A stretch of DNA of 64,000 nucleotides from a virus: positions 1-64,000 of the IMG/VR virus record IMGVR_UViG_3300033156_000150; one strand, written 5' to 3'. The notes beneath the pieces were generated by a model. The model was not told the origin of the DNA, made no database searches, and saw nothing but the letters and a program-made list of their open reading frames with translations. Position numbers and translations under genes: made by a program. This document shows positions 32,430 to 41,042 of the stretch, piece after piece. How positions within the stretch are numbered: the first letter of the stretch is position 1; each line of letters starts with the position of its first letter.

Positions 32430-32869
32430 GTAAGTTCGTGGAACAAAAGAAGAAAGAGTTGCGGCGAGTTGTTTCGCGAGCGCTGTCCGTTGTAATGGCT
32501 GAGTATGCCACTCGTGTGTATGAGTTGTTGGACAAGTATATGCTTCACTTGTCATACAAGCGGGCAAGTTTTAGAGCGGTGAACCGGATGTCTGAGAGGT
32601 TGGCTAAAGTCATTGCTAGCGAGCTGAAGGAGTTTTCGAAGAGGTTGGAGAAGGGGGCAGGTAAGAAGGAAGCAACGTCAGATGCAATAAACTACGTAGA
32701 GGAGAACTGGGATGCCAGTGGGTTTAAGAAAAAACTGGTTGACGAAGCGTTTGTGGAGGTAGCTAGCGAAATGGTGCGGGAAGCGTGGAGGGCATTGCAT
32801 CAGGAAACTACGAGAATGGAAAGACGTGGCTTGATATCGATTAGCGGGAAGGGTAAAGGGGGTGAGTAA
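32426..32869 (+). CDS. Helical protein between portal and minor head protein
   Basis: A 147-aa, basic, all-helical protein (KKKELRRVVSRALSVVMAEY). It overlaps both neighbours by 1-4 bases. A scaffold-like or head-assembly role is possible from position; no family is recognised. Confidence 0.55.
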   Translation: MSKFVEQKKKELRRVVSRALSVVMAEYATRVYELLDKYMLHLSYKRASFRAVNRMSERLAKVIASELKEFSKRLEKGAGKKEATSDAINYVEENWDASGFKKKLVDEAFVEVASEMVREAWRALHQETTRMERRGLISISGKGKGGE

Positions 32870-34092
32870 TGGCGTCAACTGCTAGCGAATGGTTACAGGG
32901 AGAAGGTAGGTGGCAGGAACTAGAGGAGTTGTTGAAAGGAGCGGTAGCTCCAGACGTGTTGAAGTTGTGGTTTGAACTGCCAGATGACATAAAGCAAACG
33001 ATTGCCGACCGGTTATATGATACGTTTTCTCAAGGCTACTGGGACGACATTGTTGGTACGATTAAGAGCGACGTGGGAAAGTTCTTGGTGATGGGATTGC
33101 AGGAAGGATGGTCGATTCCCAGGATAGTGCGAGCCGTTGCAGTGGAGTTCATGGGGTCGACGTGGGGCTATGCCAAGCGGAGAGCGACGAATATAGCTCG
33201 TACTGAGATGACCCACGCAATGAACGGCGCGAGGGTTGCTTCCAACAGTTATCTCAAAAGTAGGTATCCAGACTTGCCTATGCGCCAGGTCTGGCTGAGC
33301 GTATTGGGTCCTACTACTCGGCCAGAGCACGCTGCGTTGGACAGTGTGCCTGAGGACGAGAATGGTTTGTGGAACCTGGTTGGATACAAGGTGCCGTGGC
33401 CTGGACACTACGGTCTGCCTCCTGAGCAACGCTGCAACTGTCAGTGTACGGTAGTGATGGAGTATGGGCTCAAGGCTGCCGGGCTCAAATACAACCCTTA
33501 CCACGACCCTCAAACGGGGAGATTTACTTTCGCACCGGGAGGATTGCCTGCCGCGTCGAAGGGGACGCTAGCCAAGCTGCGGAAAAGGATTCAAACTGTG
33601 AAGGTTGGAGGGGAGCGAGGGAAACCTTCGAAGAGGGTTGCAGATCGGGTCATTGATTACATGGCTCTTCACCCTGATAGTGTTGTTAAAAGTATTGGTG
33701 GGATTTCGATTGTTGACAGGCAGGAGTGGAATAATGAGTATGTCAGACAGGGAGGCAGGAGCTACGAAGAGGGTTGGAGTGTTCAAGCATTCATTGTTTT
33801 TAGGACCGGGCATATTTTCCTAAAGAAAGGCTTTAAGGAGCTATGTCTTCATCATGAGGTTGGTCATCTAGTAGCAAGACAGTCCAAGGCATACAAGGAG
33901 TGGAGGGCCAGGTATAATATAGATCCGTCGTTTGATCGCCATACGGAATACTCAAAGACCGGTGGTCCGGAGGAAGCCTTCTGTGATTCCTATGCTGCAT
34001 ACATCGCTGCTAAGGGACAGGCCAAGAGTGATGAATATCGCGCGACATTCAAGATGGTGGAGGAGGTGATTCATGGACTTCGTACACATTAG
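32869..34092 (+). CDS. MuF/SPP1 gp7-like minor head protein fused to a zincin domain
   Basis: A 407-aa protein. Residues 40-205 are a Phage_Mu_F domain: ATNIARTEMTHAMNGAR, then VWLSVLGPTTRPEHAALD and RCNCQCTVV. Residues 208-221 hold KYNPYHDPQTGRFT, the linker also used by the effectors at 16.3 and 17.4 kb. The C-terminal domain carries HEVGH (His329-His333) and PEEAFCDSYAAY (Glu369), a zincin arrangement. MuF proteins with C-terminal toxin domains are a known polymorphic family. Here the payload is probably a metalloprotease injected with the DNA. Confidence 0.8.
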   Translation: MASTASEWLQGEGRWQELEELLKGAVAPDVLKLWFELPDDIKQTIADRLYDTFSQGYWDDIVGTIKSDVGKFLVMGLQEGWSIPRIVRAVAVEFMGSTWGYAKRRATNIARTEMTHAMNGARVASNSYLKSRYPDLPMRQVWLSVLGPTTRPEHAALDSVPEDENGLWNLVGYKVPWPGHYGLPPEQRCNCQCTVVMEYGLKAAGLKYNPYHDPQTGRFTFAPGGLPAASKGTLAKLRKRIQTVKVGGERGKPSKRVADRVIDYMALHPDSVVKSIGGISIVDRQEWNNEYVRQGGRSYEEGWSVQAFIVFRTGHIFLKKGFKELCLHHEVGHLVARQSKAYKEWRARYNIDPSFDRHTEYSKTGGPEEAFCDSYAAYIAAKGQAKSDEYRATFKMVEEVIHGLRTH

Positions 34093-34291
34093 AACGGGCC
34101 GGCCGTTCAAAGGAACGGTGCCTGACGTCTTCTACCTCCCCGTGGCGAAGGGATTGGGAACTGGTGTTGTGAAGGCGACGAAGGACGATGAGGAATCGGT
34201 TGTGAGGTGGATGTTTCTGCATGGCTACGTTCCTAAGAAGGGAGGGGCAGTTGGCAGCTCGAGCAGCGGAGGAAAGCAAGATGGGAGGTAA
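34073..34291 (+). CDS. Small protein overlapping the MuF gene end
   Basis: A 72-aa protein, overlapping by 20 bases. It begins DFVHIRTGRPFKGTVPDVFY and has a Gly/Ser-rich tail. By position it could be a partner of the MuF-zincin; there is no motif to support that. AAGATGGTGGAGGAGG precedes the start. Confidence 0.45.
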   Translation: MDFVHIRTGRPFKGTVPDVFYLPVAKGLGTGVVKATKDDEESVVRWMFLHGYVPKKGGAVGSSSSGGKQDGR

Positions 34292-34598
34292 TGGTCACGT
34301 AGAGTTCCTGAGGCCCAGTAATCCCGACCTGATTGCCTTAGCGGATGCAGTAGCTACCCGCTTTGTGGAATTGTGCGGCGCGTGGGAGCGGGTCCGGGGA
34401 GTTCGCCTGCAAGTGCCTGTTAGCCTTTTGAGTGATGTGAACAAGTGCAGAAGGGTTCGGCAGCGCCACAAGATGGGCGACTTTCGTCACCTTCCGTCTG
34501 AGTGGAAGGCTCTTAAGACGGTGGCTCAGTGGCTTGTTGATATGAACTGCGAGTTGAGGGGTCAAAAGAAAATCAAGGTTCAGTGGTCTGATGAATGA
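34281..34598 (+). CDS. Hypothetical protein
   Basis: A 105-aa protein with a GGAGGAAAG site. A helical, Arg-rich centre (VNKCRRVRQRHKMGDFRHL) and a C-terminal basic segment. No family is recognised. It overlaps the neighbours slightly. Confidence 0.5.
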   Translation: MGGNGHVEFLRPSNPDLIALADAVATRFVELCGAWERVRGVRLQVPVSLLSDVNKCRRVRQRHKMGDFRHLPSEWKALKTVAQWLVDMNCELRGQKKIKVQWSDE

Positions 34599-34800
34599 CT
34601 TGCGTTGCATCAACACGCTCAGGGGGAACCCGTGTCTCAATACCTTCATCAGGTCGCTTGCTCGGTTTGACAAGTTGTTCTGCGACTGTGTAGCTGAAGG
34701 TGTTGACTTTACTCTCAAGCTAGAAGTACGTGGGGACAAGGGAAGGTTGATTCACTGTCGGGTTTATGCCGACAGGTTTGAAAGGCCTTCGGATTCATGA
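34591..34800 (+). CDS. Small hypothetical protein
   Basis: A 69-aa protein with three Cys, ending in a beta-rich segment (FTLKLEVRGDKGRLIHCRVY). It is the last gene before the promoter and leader at 34.8 kb. Function unknown. Confidence 0.45.
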   Translation: MNDLRCINTLRGNPCLNTFIRSLARFDKLFCDCVAEGVDFTLKLEVRGDKGRLIHCRVYADRFERPSDS

Positions 34801-34810
34801 GGCACCCGTC

Positions 34811-34839
34811 TTGACTTTTGAAAAAGCATGTTGTATGAT
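34811..34839 (+). promoter_or_regulatory. Late promoter P5 (sigma70-like)
   Basis: TTGACT, 17-nt spacer, TATGAT, in a 124-bp gap ahead of the capsid and tail genes. It lacks the ATAGC...GC spacer motif of the early promoters, so it may be regulated differently. It drives a leader of about 75 nt. Confidence 0.65.
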
Positions 34840-34870
34840 TTATATGGTGTGAGGTCAAGGCGCGGGAGAG

Positions 34871-34911
34871 ACCGGCTGCGACTTTGGTTGGTTGCAGACG
34901 GTTTCTTTTTT
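34871..34911 (+). terminator. Leader hairpin followed by T-run (attenuator candidate)
   Basis: ACCG-g-CTGC pairs with GCAG-a-CGGT across a 14-nt loop, followed directly by TTTCTTTTTT, in the 5' leader between promoter P5 and the gene at 34925. Such a hairpin plus T-run is an intrinsic-terminator pattern and could attenuate late transcription. Confidence 0.5.
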
Positions 34912-34924
34912 AGTGGAGGTTTCA

Positions 34925-35449
34925 ATGAGCAAGAAAGTTACGTTCTATCTGGGTCCGGCAAGCGGTTTGAGTAAGCGTCAGTTGACGATCACTCGTATGC
35001 CGAAGGCAGGCGACGATGATACGCCTTCGGCGACGGTTAATGCGACGCTTGGCGCAACGACGACTATCACTACACAAACGCTACCGGATAATCAGATTTG
35101 GCAGGCGAAGTTGGTGGATACTAAGACGAGTGGTGAAGTAAGCGACCCGGATATCCTTAACTTCCATACTGGCTCGCTTCAGTTTCCTGGGCCGAGATCA
35201 CCGGATCGCTTGTCGATTCTCAGTATGGAAGACATGAGCTCAAGTAGTAGTTGCAGTTCGACCAGTAGTGGGAGTTCAAGTAGCTGTAGCAGCACGAGTT
35301 GTAGTAGCACAAGCAGTGGGAGTTCAAGTAGTTGTAGTAGCACCTCGAGCAGTTGCAGTGAATCTGCGGGAAATGAGAGCAGCAGTTGCAGCTCAGTATC
35401 CTCTTCGTGTTCGAGTAGTGTGAGCAGCAGTTGCAGCTCTGGTCTGTGA
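34925..35449 (+). CDS. Virion-associated protein with Ser/Cys-rich tail
   Basis: A 174-aa protein. Residues 1-95 are beta-rich (KKVTFYLGPASGLSKRQLTI), like a small decoration or head protein. From about residue 102 to the end it is a low-complexity tail of Ser with regularly spaced Cys and Thr (SSSSCSSTSSGS type). Codons in the tail vary (AGC, AGT, TCG), so it is selected at the protein level rather than being a simple DNA repeat. First gene after P5; a role on the capsid surface is plausible. Confidence 0.6.
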   Translation: MSKKVTFYLGPASGLSKRQLTITRMPKAGDDDTPSATVNATLGATTTITTQTLPDNQIWQAKLVDTKTSGEVSDPDILNFHTGSLQFPGPRSPDRLSILSMEDMSSSSSCSSTSSGSSSSCSSTSCSSTSSGSSSSCSSTSSSCSESAGNESSSCSSVSSSCSSSVSSSCSSGL

Positions 35450-35463
35450 TAAGGGAGTTAGAA

Positions 35464-35745
35464 ATGCGTCAAGTTAACCGAAAGGCCGTCTTGGCTCTGG
35501 CGTTACATGGGTCTCAGTCCGAGGCGGAGGCCCTGAAGCAGGTGGTTGATGGAGCAGTGGAGCGGCTCGGTCTGGGCGGGGAGCCAGCCCCCTCCCCGCT
35601 CAGGCCCGGTGGGGGTGCGGTGAGGATGGATACTACTCGACCGTCCTTGCACGACGTAATTGCGTGGCTAGAGAATCCGCCGAAGGCTGACTACCTGTTT
35701 ATCCGACGCCTGCAAGAAACGCTAAAGTTGCGCTGTGGGGGATAA
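35464..35745 (+). CDS. Small hypothetical protein
   Basis: A 93-aa protein: a helical N-terminus (NRKAVLALALHGSQSEAEAL), a Pro/Gly-rich linker and a C-terminal helix (YLFIRRLQETLKLRCGG). Lies in the head gene cluster. Function unknown. Confidence 0.5.
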   Translation: MRQVNRKAVLALALHGSQSEAEALKQVVDGAVERLGLGGEPAPSPLRPGGGAVRMDTTRPSLHDVIAWLENPPKADYLFIRRLQETLKLRCGG

Positions 35746-35746
35746 C

Positions 35747-36037
35747 ATGCCTTACCTTGGTTATCAACAAATCATAGTCAGCGACAAGGTGATGAGCGCT
35801 CCGGATTTCGACTGGCCGGCAGGGGCAACCCACGCGGAGTTGCAAGCTGAGGATCAACCCATTCGGTACACGATGGACGGAAAGACGAATCCGACGCAAA
35901 CAACTGGAATGATCTTGCGAACAAGTGCGGATCCCGTGATGTTTACTGTGGATGACTTGCGCCGGATGCGGTTCATACGGGGAGCTGCTAATGATGCAAA
36001 ATTGAATGTCCACTACTTTGCCGGGAGGATCGTCTGA
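35747..36037 (+). CDS. Small beta-rich head-region protein
   Basis: A 96-aa protein with YLGYQQIIVSDKVMSAPDFD and beta-rich segments, ending YFAGRIV. Placed just before the protease and capsid, it could be a decoration or head protein. No family is recognised. One-base overlap with the next start. Confidence 0.5.
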   Translation: MPYLGYQQIIVSDKVMSAPDFDWPAGATHAELQAEDQPIRYTMDGKTNPTQTTGMILRTSADPVMFTVDDLRRMRFIRGAANDAKLNVHYFAGRIV

Positions 36038-38220
36038 TGCCTAGGGTAGGCCGTGCTGCTAAAGGCAACCACATACAATCGGTCTTGTTTAATAAAGATT
36101 TCTGGACCAAGGCCGAGGCTGTGAAGTGGTTGAAAGACAACTCGACTGAGTCCCGCAAGTTCTATACGGATGGATTTGACAAGGGCGGCGGGCAGTATAT
36201 GCGCTTCCGACAGTACGACCCGGACCCCGATACGTTCCGCTATCGCAACAAAGTTGTGAAGGAGGAAGATGGTCAACCTTCGATTGTTTTTGTGCTAGGC
36301 TTCTCAAAAAAGCAAGCATCGGAAGCGACGGAGAAACTGCTCAAAGCAGTGCGGCGACGTGGGTCAGAAGGAGTGCGGTTCGGTTATGGTATCTTGACAG
36401 CCGATAAGTTTGTTGAGTCGATGGCGCAGATGGTTGGCATCGACGTTTGCTATCAGTACGGCTGTCGTGGTAACACCAGCTTCTACGACGTGATGCAGAA
36501 AGCCGCGCGGACCTTGTGTTACAGTGATGAGGGTATGGAAGTCGAAGCTGCGGAGCATCGCTTCAAGAAGTTGGTGCCTAAGGGAGTAAAGTTGCCGAAG
36601 AACACCCTCATGGTGTTTCGTCACAAGTTGACGACCTGTGACCTGGACCGCGATGGAGACATCATGCACCCCGAAGGGGCTTTGTTGGATCCAAGGATGT
36701 TGCTGTTGTGGCAGCATACTCACACGATGCCGATTGGGAAGTACCTATACACGGCAAGGCAGGATGAAAAGGAGCTCGTTGTCGTTAGCTGTATCGTGGA
36801 TATCAATGATTTGAGCCATGATGCGGCTGTGATGATTGACAACGACATGGGCAGATTTAGTCATGGGTTCCGGGCGTTGGAGTTTACTGAGCGAAAGAAC
36901 AAGGATGGGAAACCTGGCTTTGAGGTGACTTCATTTGAAATCATGGAGGAATCGTTGGTTTCCGTGCCGGCGAATCCCGATGCCGATACGGAAGAGATCC
37001 TTTTGGGTTTGGTGGACAAAGGCAAACTGACAAGTCCGATGTTGAAGGAATATAGCCGTGCGATTCGAGAACACAGACCGAAACAAGCGCCGGGCTGGTC
37101 TCCAACAGGAGACGGCACATCAGCCGAAGGTAGCAAAGGGACTGGAGACAGCAGAGGAGAAAAAGACAAAGAAGGAGAAGCGAAAGTTGCCGGTGGTAAA
37201 GTGAAGGACGAGATGGCTGCTGTTTCCACACGGCCATCCATCTACGGTATTGCTGGTAGTTTTGAGCAAGTGCGAGCGGACCTTTCGTCGGCGCTAAGGG
37301 ATTTCCTGGCGGATGCTGGGGTAATTAACAATCGCAATGATCGGGAGTGGGCTGCGGTTGCCGCCACGTTCCAGGACTATGTGATAGCGGAGGTTCACAG
37401 GGGGGACGGTGAGCAGGAGTTTTATAGGATATCTTGGAGGCAGGGGGAGCGAGGTGCTGAGCTAACTGGAGATCCCCAAAAGGTTGAAGTGACGGAAACC
37501 ATTGTGATTCGCGATGCGGAGGGTAAGATGTTGGGGACTATTCCGATGAAAGCGAAGAACGTGACCCTGTATTCGGCTGGGTATAGCCAGGCAAAGAGCC
37601 TCGTGAACAGAGGCAAGGTGACAAAGGCAACCAAGTGGGAGCCGGCGTCATCGGAGGCGGAAAACACCTACATTGAGGAACATGGTATGGAGGCGTTTGC
37701 TAAGTGGCACTTGGGCAAGCGTTCTGGGGTGGATGAGGACAACAAAGGCGCGTGGGCATATCCGTATAGCAATGATTTCAAGACAGTCAACTCGAAGGCT
37801 TTGGTGGCCATTAGGGTGCGTGCGGCGCAGCAGGGTGAGAGGGATGTTTTTGAGGCGGCCGGGAAGCTACTGGAAGCTATCAAGAAACGCGATGAAGGGA
37901 AGGACGTTGACGATTTGTTGGACGTCAAGGTTGGTCGTGTGTTGAACAGACAAAACGAAAGCCGTTTGCGTGACGCCATTAGCAACATTGACGAGGCGTC
38001 AAAGATTGAGGGACTGTCGAGACGCGATCGTGCGTTGTTGCGAGAAACGATGCGACTCTTGCAAGATGTTTTGTCTGAACTCGATAGTGATGGGAAGCAG
38101 GTAGATGATGAAGAAGTTTCCGTTGAGGAAGCGATTGCGGTTGTGTTGAACAAGACGACACCGATCCAGCGCGAGCGATTGATGAAGGCGTTGGAGGTGC
38201 TGGCGAAAACTCGAAAGTAA
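36037..38220 (+). CDS. Prohead protease with large N- and C-terminal extensions
   Basis: A 727-aa protein. Residues 10-80 resemble a domain common in phage head proteins (IQSVLFNKDFWTKAEAVKWL). The middle (about 190-330) is an HK97-type S78 protease: LTTCDLDRDGDIMHPEGA, WQHTHTMPIGK (His227/His229) and FSHGFRALEF (Ser275). A charged linker follows, then an approximately 330-residue C-terminal region with AYPYSNDFKTVNSKALVAIR and a coiled coil, possibly scaffold. The usual protease is about 200 aa, so this is a fusion. Confidence 0.75.
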   Translation: MPRVGRAAKGNHIQSVLFNKDFWTKAEAVKWLKDNSTESRKFYTDGFDKGGGQYMRFRQYDPDPDTFRYRNKVVKEEDGQPSIVFVLGFSKKQASEATEKLLKAVRRRGSEGVRFGYGILTADKFVESMAQMVGIDVCYQYGCRGNTSFYDVMQKAARTLCYSDEGMEVEAAEHRFKKLVPKGVKLPKNTLMVFRHKLTTCDLDRDGDIMHPEGALLDPRMLLLWQHTHTMPIGKYLYTARQDEKELVVVSCIVDINDLSHDAAVMIDNDMGRFSHGFRALEFTERKNKDGKPGFEVTSFEIMEESLVSVPANPDADTEEILLGLVDKGKLTSPMLKEYSRAIREHRPKQAPGWSPTGDGTSAEGSKGTGDSRGEKDKEGEAKVAGGKVKDEMAAVSTRPSIYGIAGSFEQVRADLSSALRDFLADAGVINNRNDREWAAVAATFQDYVIAEVHRGDGEQEFYRISWRQGERGAELTGDPQKVEVTETIVIRDAEGKMLGTIPMKAKNVTLYSAGYSQAKSLVNRGKVTKATKWEPASSEAENTYIEEHGMEAFAKWHLGKRSGVDEDNKGAWAYPYSNDFKTVNSKALVAIRVRAAQQGERDVFEAAGKLLEAIKKRDEGKDVDDLLDVKVGRVLNRQNESRLRDAISNIDEASKIEGLSRRDRALLRETMRLLQDVLSELDSDGKQVDDEEVSVEEAIAVVLNKTTPIQRERLMKALEVLAKTRK

Positions 38221-38232
38221 AGGGAGGTAACT

Positions 38233-39867
38233 ATGTTGACTGAAGCACTCAAACAGTGGTTGATCGAGAACTACAATCTTCTCGACACGGCGACAGATGA
38301 GGAAGCTGCGGAGGCTCTTGGTAGGGCTATCGCTGACGGCAGTTTGTCGGCGCGAAAGCTCGAGGAGCTTTCCAAATCAACTGATCCTGTTTTGGAGCAG
38401 TTTGATCAGCTGGTAACTCGCCTGGAGAAGCTCACGGAGGCTTTGACTGGCGATACGTCGAAGGACGACGACGGAAAGAAGGCTAAGGAGAGCGGTGCCG
38501 ATGGAAACGACAAGGAAGGAACCAAGAACGTGGAACCGGAAGGTCAGAAGGATAAAGGCAAAGCAAAGGATCTTGGTGATACCATTTCAAAGGTCGTTAC
38601 CCAGTCGGCTAGCAGTGGTGACGACAACAGTGATGGGCAAACGAACGCGAGAGTGAAGGCTGCGGTTGAAATGTACGATTCCAACCGCAAGAGCCTGACG
38701 TTCCCGACTCACACTAAGGATGGGCGACCTCATCCGAGGGCTGGTCAGCGTGCGGTTGTGTTTGGTCGTCCGTTGGATGAAGCCAGTGAACGGGATAAGG
38801 CAATCGCTGGGGCATGGGCAAAGTTCCTGTGCGCCACTGCTATGCGTGGTGGAAGTCGTACCTTTGGCTTCCAAGCCCTTCCAGAGCATGACCGCGATTT
38901 GATTATGTGGGCTCTGGAGAACGAGAAATGGGCTGGCGATAGCATGGGACGTGACGATGTTGCTGACATTGTCGATCGCAAGCTAACACCGCGCGAGCAG
39001 AAAGCGTTGATCGACGACGCTACCAGCGGGGGCATCGAGGCGGCTCCGATTGTGTTTGACGATCAGGTGATTCAGGCGCCGTTGCTTCACGGAGAACTCT
39101 ACCCGTTGGTGAACGAGGTGCCGCTGGATCGCGGTCGGCGGGTCGAAGGCGTGAGTGTCAGCACTGTGACTGGCTCGTGGGGAGGTGTTGACGATTCCGC
39201 GATTTCGTTGTTCAACACGGCGAGCTTTGTCAGTGCGTTCGACACTACGATCTTCCGTTGGGAAGGAGCTATCAAGATCGGTTTGGATTTCTTGTCTGAT
39301 ACGCCGATCGACTTTGCGAACCTGGTCACTCAGCAGTATGGAGAGCGTTTGCTGGAAGATCTGGACGATGTGATTGCAGCCGGCAACGGTACGACCCAAC
39401 CGGAAGGGGTTATTAACAAGTCGGGTGCTACCTCGGTATCCTTTGGGAACTCAGTGAGTATCGGTAGCTACGAATCGCTGCGGTTTGGTGTGTCGAAGGC
39501 AGAGCATACGGGAGCTGTTGCTCGCACCGCTGTATTCTGCGGCACCGAGACCAGTTACCAGCGAGCCCGCGCGTTGCCGGTCGGAACAAGTGATGCACGG
39601 CGCTTGTTCGGTATGGACTACGACAGTTACTCCCTGATGGGTCGGCCGTACAAGATCAACGAGGCACTGACCGATGCCCAGATCTTTTACGCGATTCTCG
39701 GCCGCTACCGGATGTATCGGCGTCGTGGTCTGACTATCCGAACAAGCACCGAAGGTGACACGTTGATCCGCAACAATGAGATGCTTGTTGTTGCGATGGC
39801 GCGGTATGGTGGTCAGTTGGAGCGCGGTGCTTGTGCCGCCGTTACGACCGACGCTGGTTCGGCGTGA
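38233..39867 (+). CDS. Major capsid protein (HK97 fold)
   Basis: A 544-aa protein. Residues 1-125 are acidic, Lys/Glu/Asp-rich and helical, like the delta scaffold domain removed by the prohead protease. The HK97 core starts around residue 150 and holds SGGIEAAPIVFDDQVIQAPL, SISLFNTASF-type E-loop region (here AISLFNTASFVSAFDTTIF), GNGTTQPEGVINKSG and the P-domain end TLIRNNEMLVVAMARYGGQL. It is preceded by the protease and followed by a GC-rich hairpin. Confidence 0.9.
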   Translation: MLTEALKQWLIENYNLLDTATDEEAAEALGRAIADGSLSARKLEELSKSTDPVLEQFDQLVTRLEKLTEALTGDTSKDDDGKKAKESGADGNDKEGTKNVEPEGQKDKGKAKDLGDTISKVVTQSASSGDDNSDGQTNARVKAAVEMYDSNRKSLTFPTHTKDGRPHPRAGQRAVVFGRPLDEASERDKAIAGAWAKFLCATAMRGGSRTFGFQALPEHDRDLIMWALENEKWAGDSMGRDDVADIVDRKLTPREQKALIDDATSGGIEAAPIVFDDQVIQAPLLHGELYPLVNEVPLDRGRRVEGVSVSTVTGSWGGVDDSAISLFNTASFVSAFDTTIFRWEGAIKIGLDFLSDTPIDFANLVTQQYGERLLEDLDDVIAAGNGTTQPEGVINKSGATSVSFGNSVSIGSYESLRFGVSKAEHTGAVARTAVFCGTETSYQRARALPVGTSDARRLFGMDYDSYSLMGRPYKINEALTDAQIFYAILGRYRMYRRRGLTIRTSTEGDTLIRNNEMLVVAMARYGGQLERGACAAVTTDAGSA

Positions 39868-39888
39868 TGTGTTGTTATGCGACGGGGA

Positions 39889-39928
39889 GCTGGCGGGGCA
39901 ATTCGGCCTGGTCCTTCCCCCCGCCAGC
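39889..39928 (+). terminator. GC-rich hairpin after the capsid gene
   Basis: GCTGGCGGGG and CCCCGCCAGC form a perfect 10-bp stem with a 20-nt loop in the 98-bp gap downstream of the capsid gene. There is no T-run, so it is more likely a processing or mRNA-stabilising hairpin that boosts capsid expression than a terminator. Confidence 0.45.
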
Positions 39929-39965
39929 GTCCCTGTCTCCAATGTGAAGGACCAGGAGGATTTCA

Positions 39966-40553
39966 ATGAGTGCTACAGCAGAGGTGACAAAAGTTCGGCC
40001 GTTTACTATTGAAGCGGATCACCCGCGCAATTGCGACTTGCTAATTCAAAGCATTCCGGGTTGCAAGCTGCGTGGAGCGGTTAGTGCTTCAAAGCCTGCC
40101 TACACAAGGGAAGGCCAGCCGCCTATGATTCCGAGGGATCAAGCACGGCATCTTGGCGCGCTCCCTCCAATTCCTGGCATGCGACTGACGGTCAATCCGG
40201 AGGCTTGTACGTACATGATCACCGACCCGCTACACGACGACGAAGCGTTGTGTCGGCAAATCGAAGCCGGACTGAAACGGGAAGGGAGAGTCGTTGGCAA
40301 GGTTGAAGGAGTTCCGCCAAAGTCAGGGAAGTTGGACGTCCATCGAATGAAGACGTTGTGCCGTGAGCTTGCTCACTTGGTAAACATTGGCCACGCTCGT
40401 GTGGTGAAGGGTCAGTTGCCGACCAAGGAGCAGATTGATGGGATGCCTGGGAACTATTTGTTGAACCCGGGAAGTAGAGTTCCCAACACTCAACCGCGAT
40501 TTGAAAAGGACTTTGACGAGTGGGTGGCGAGACTGAATCAGCAAGGAGGTTAG
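39966..40553 (+). CDS. Hypothetical neck-region protein
   Basis: A 195-aa protein after AGGAGGATTTCA. Contains IPRDQARHLGALPPIPGMRL and a basic C-terminus. By gene order (after capsid, before gp10-like) it may be a neck or head-associated protein. No family is recognised. Confidence 0.5.
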   Translation: MSATAEVTKVRPFTIEADHPRNCDLLIQSIPGCKLRGAVSASKPAYTREGQPPMIPRDQARHLGALPPIPGMRLTVNPEACTYMITDPLHDDEALCRQIEAGLKREGRVVGKVEGVPPKSGKLDVHRMKTLCRELAHLVNIGHARVVKGQLPTKEQIDGMPGNYLLNPGSRVPNTQPRFEKDFDEWVARLNQQGG

Positions 40554-40559
40554 TAACAA

Positions 40560-41042
40560 ATGCCGAAAGCAGGAGAGCCAGGTCCGATTGAGGGTCCCTC
40601 GTTTCCAGCCGCTAGGGCTCGGAGAGCCGAGGTGTTGCAGACTAGGAACTTCCGTTTGGAGTGGTTTGCAGATCAAGTCGTGGAGAAACTTTCCAACGAC
40701 TTGGCAGGACGTGTAGAGATAGCGACTAACGTCTTGAAGGATGCGGTAGTTCGCAACATCAGCGTTCCAGTAACAAAGGTCGTCTCGCCAAAGACTGGAC
40801 GAGTGCGTGTGATGGAGAGGAGCAAGCCCGGCGAGTTTCCGAGGGCCGATACGACAAGGTTAATGAAAAGCATCTTTGCGAAAACGGCAAGGGATGAACG
40901 AGGACCAGTAGGATATGTGGGAACCCCGTTGGACTATGGCTTGTACTTGGAGCTTAGGTTGGAGCGTCAGTTCTTGACTCGCACACTCAAGGAGCTAGCG
41001 CCGTTGTTGAAAAGGATGATTGCAGGGAGGAAGATCACATGA
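40560..41042 (+). CDS. HK97 gp10-like neck/tail protein
   Basis: A 160-aa protein. Its features match gp10-type proteins: VGTPLDYGLYLELRLERQFL, helix with TRTLKELAPLLKRM, in the position expected for a tail-completion protein. A basic N-terminus. Overlaps the next gene by 4 bases. Confidence 0.6.
   Translation: MPKAGEPGPIEGPSFPAARARRAEVLQTRNFRLEWFADQVVEKLSNDLAGRVEIATNVLKDAVVRNISVPVTKVVSPKTGRVRVMERSKPGEFPRADTTRLMKSIFAKTARDERGPVGYVGTPLDYGLYLELRLERQFLTRTLKELAPLLKRMIAGRKIT

Noticed and set aside
37668-38252. Minus-strand ORF of 194 aa
   Set aside because: Ser-rich shadow of the protease C-terminal coiled coil; no start site or motif.
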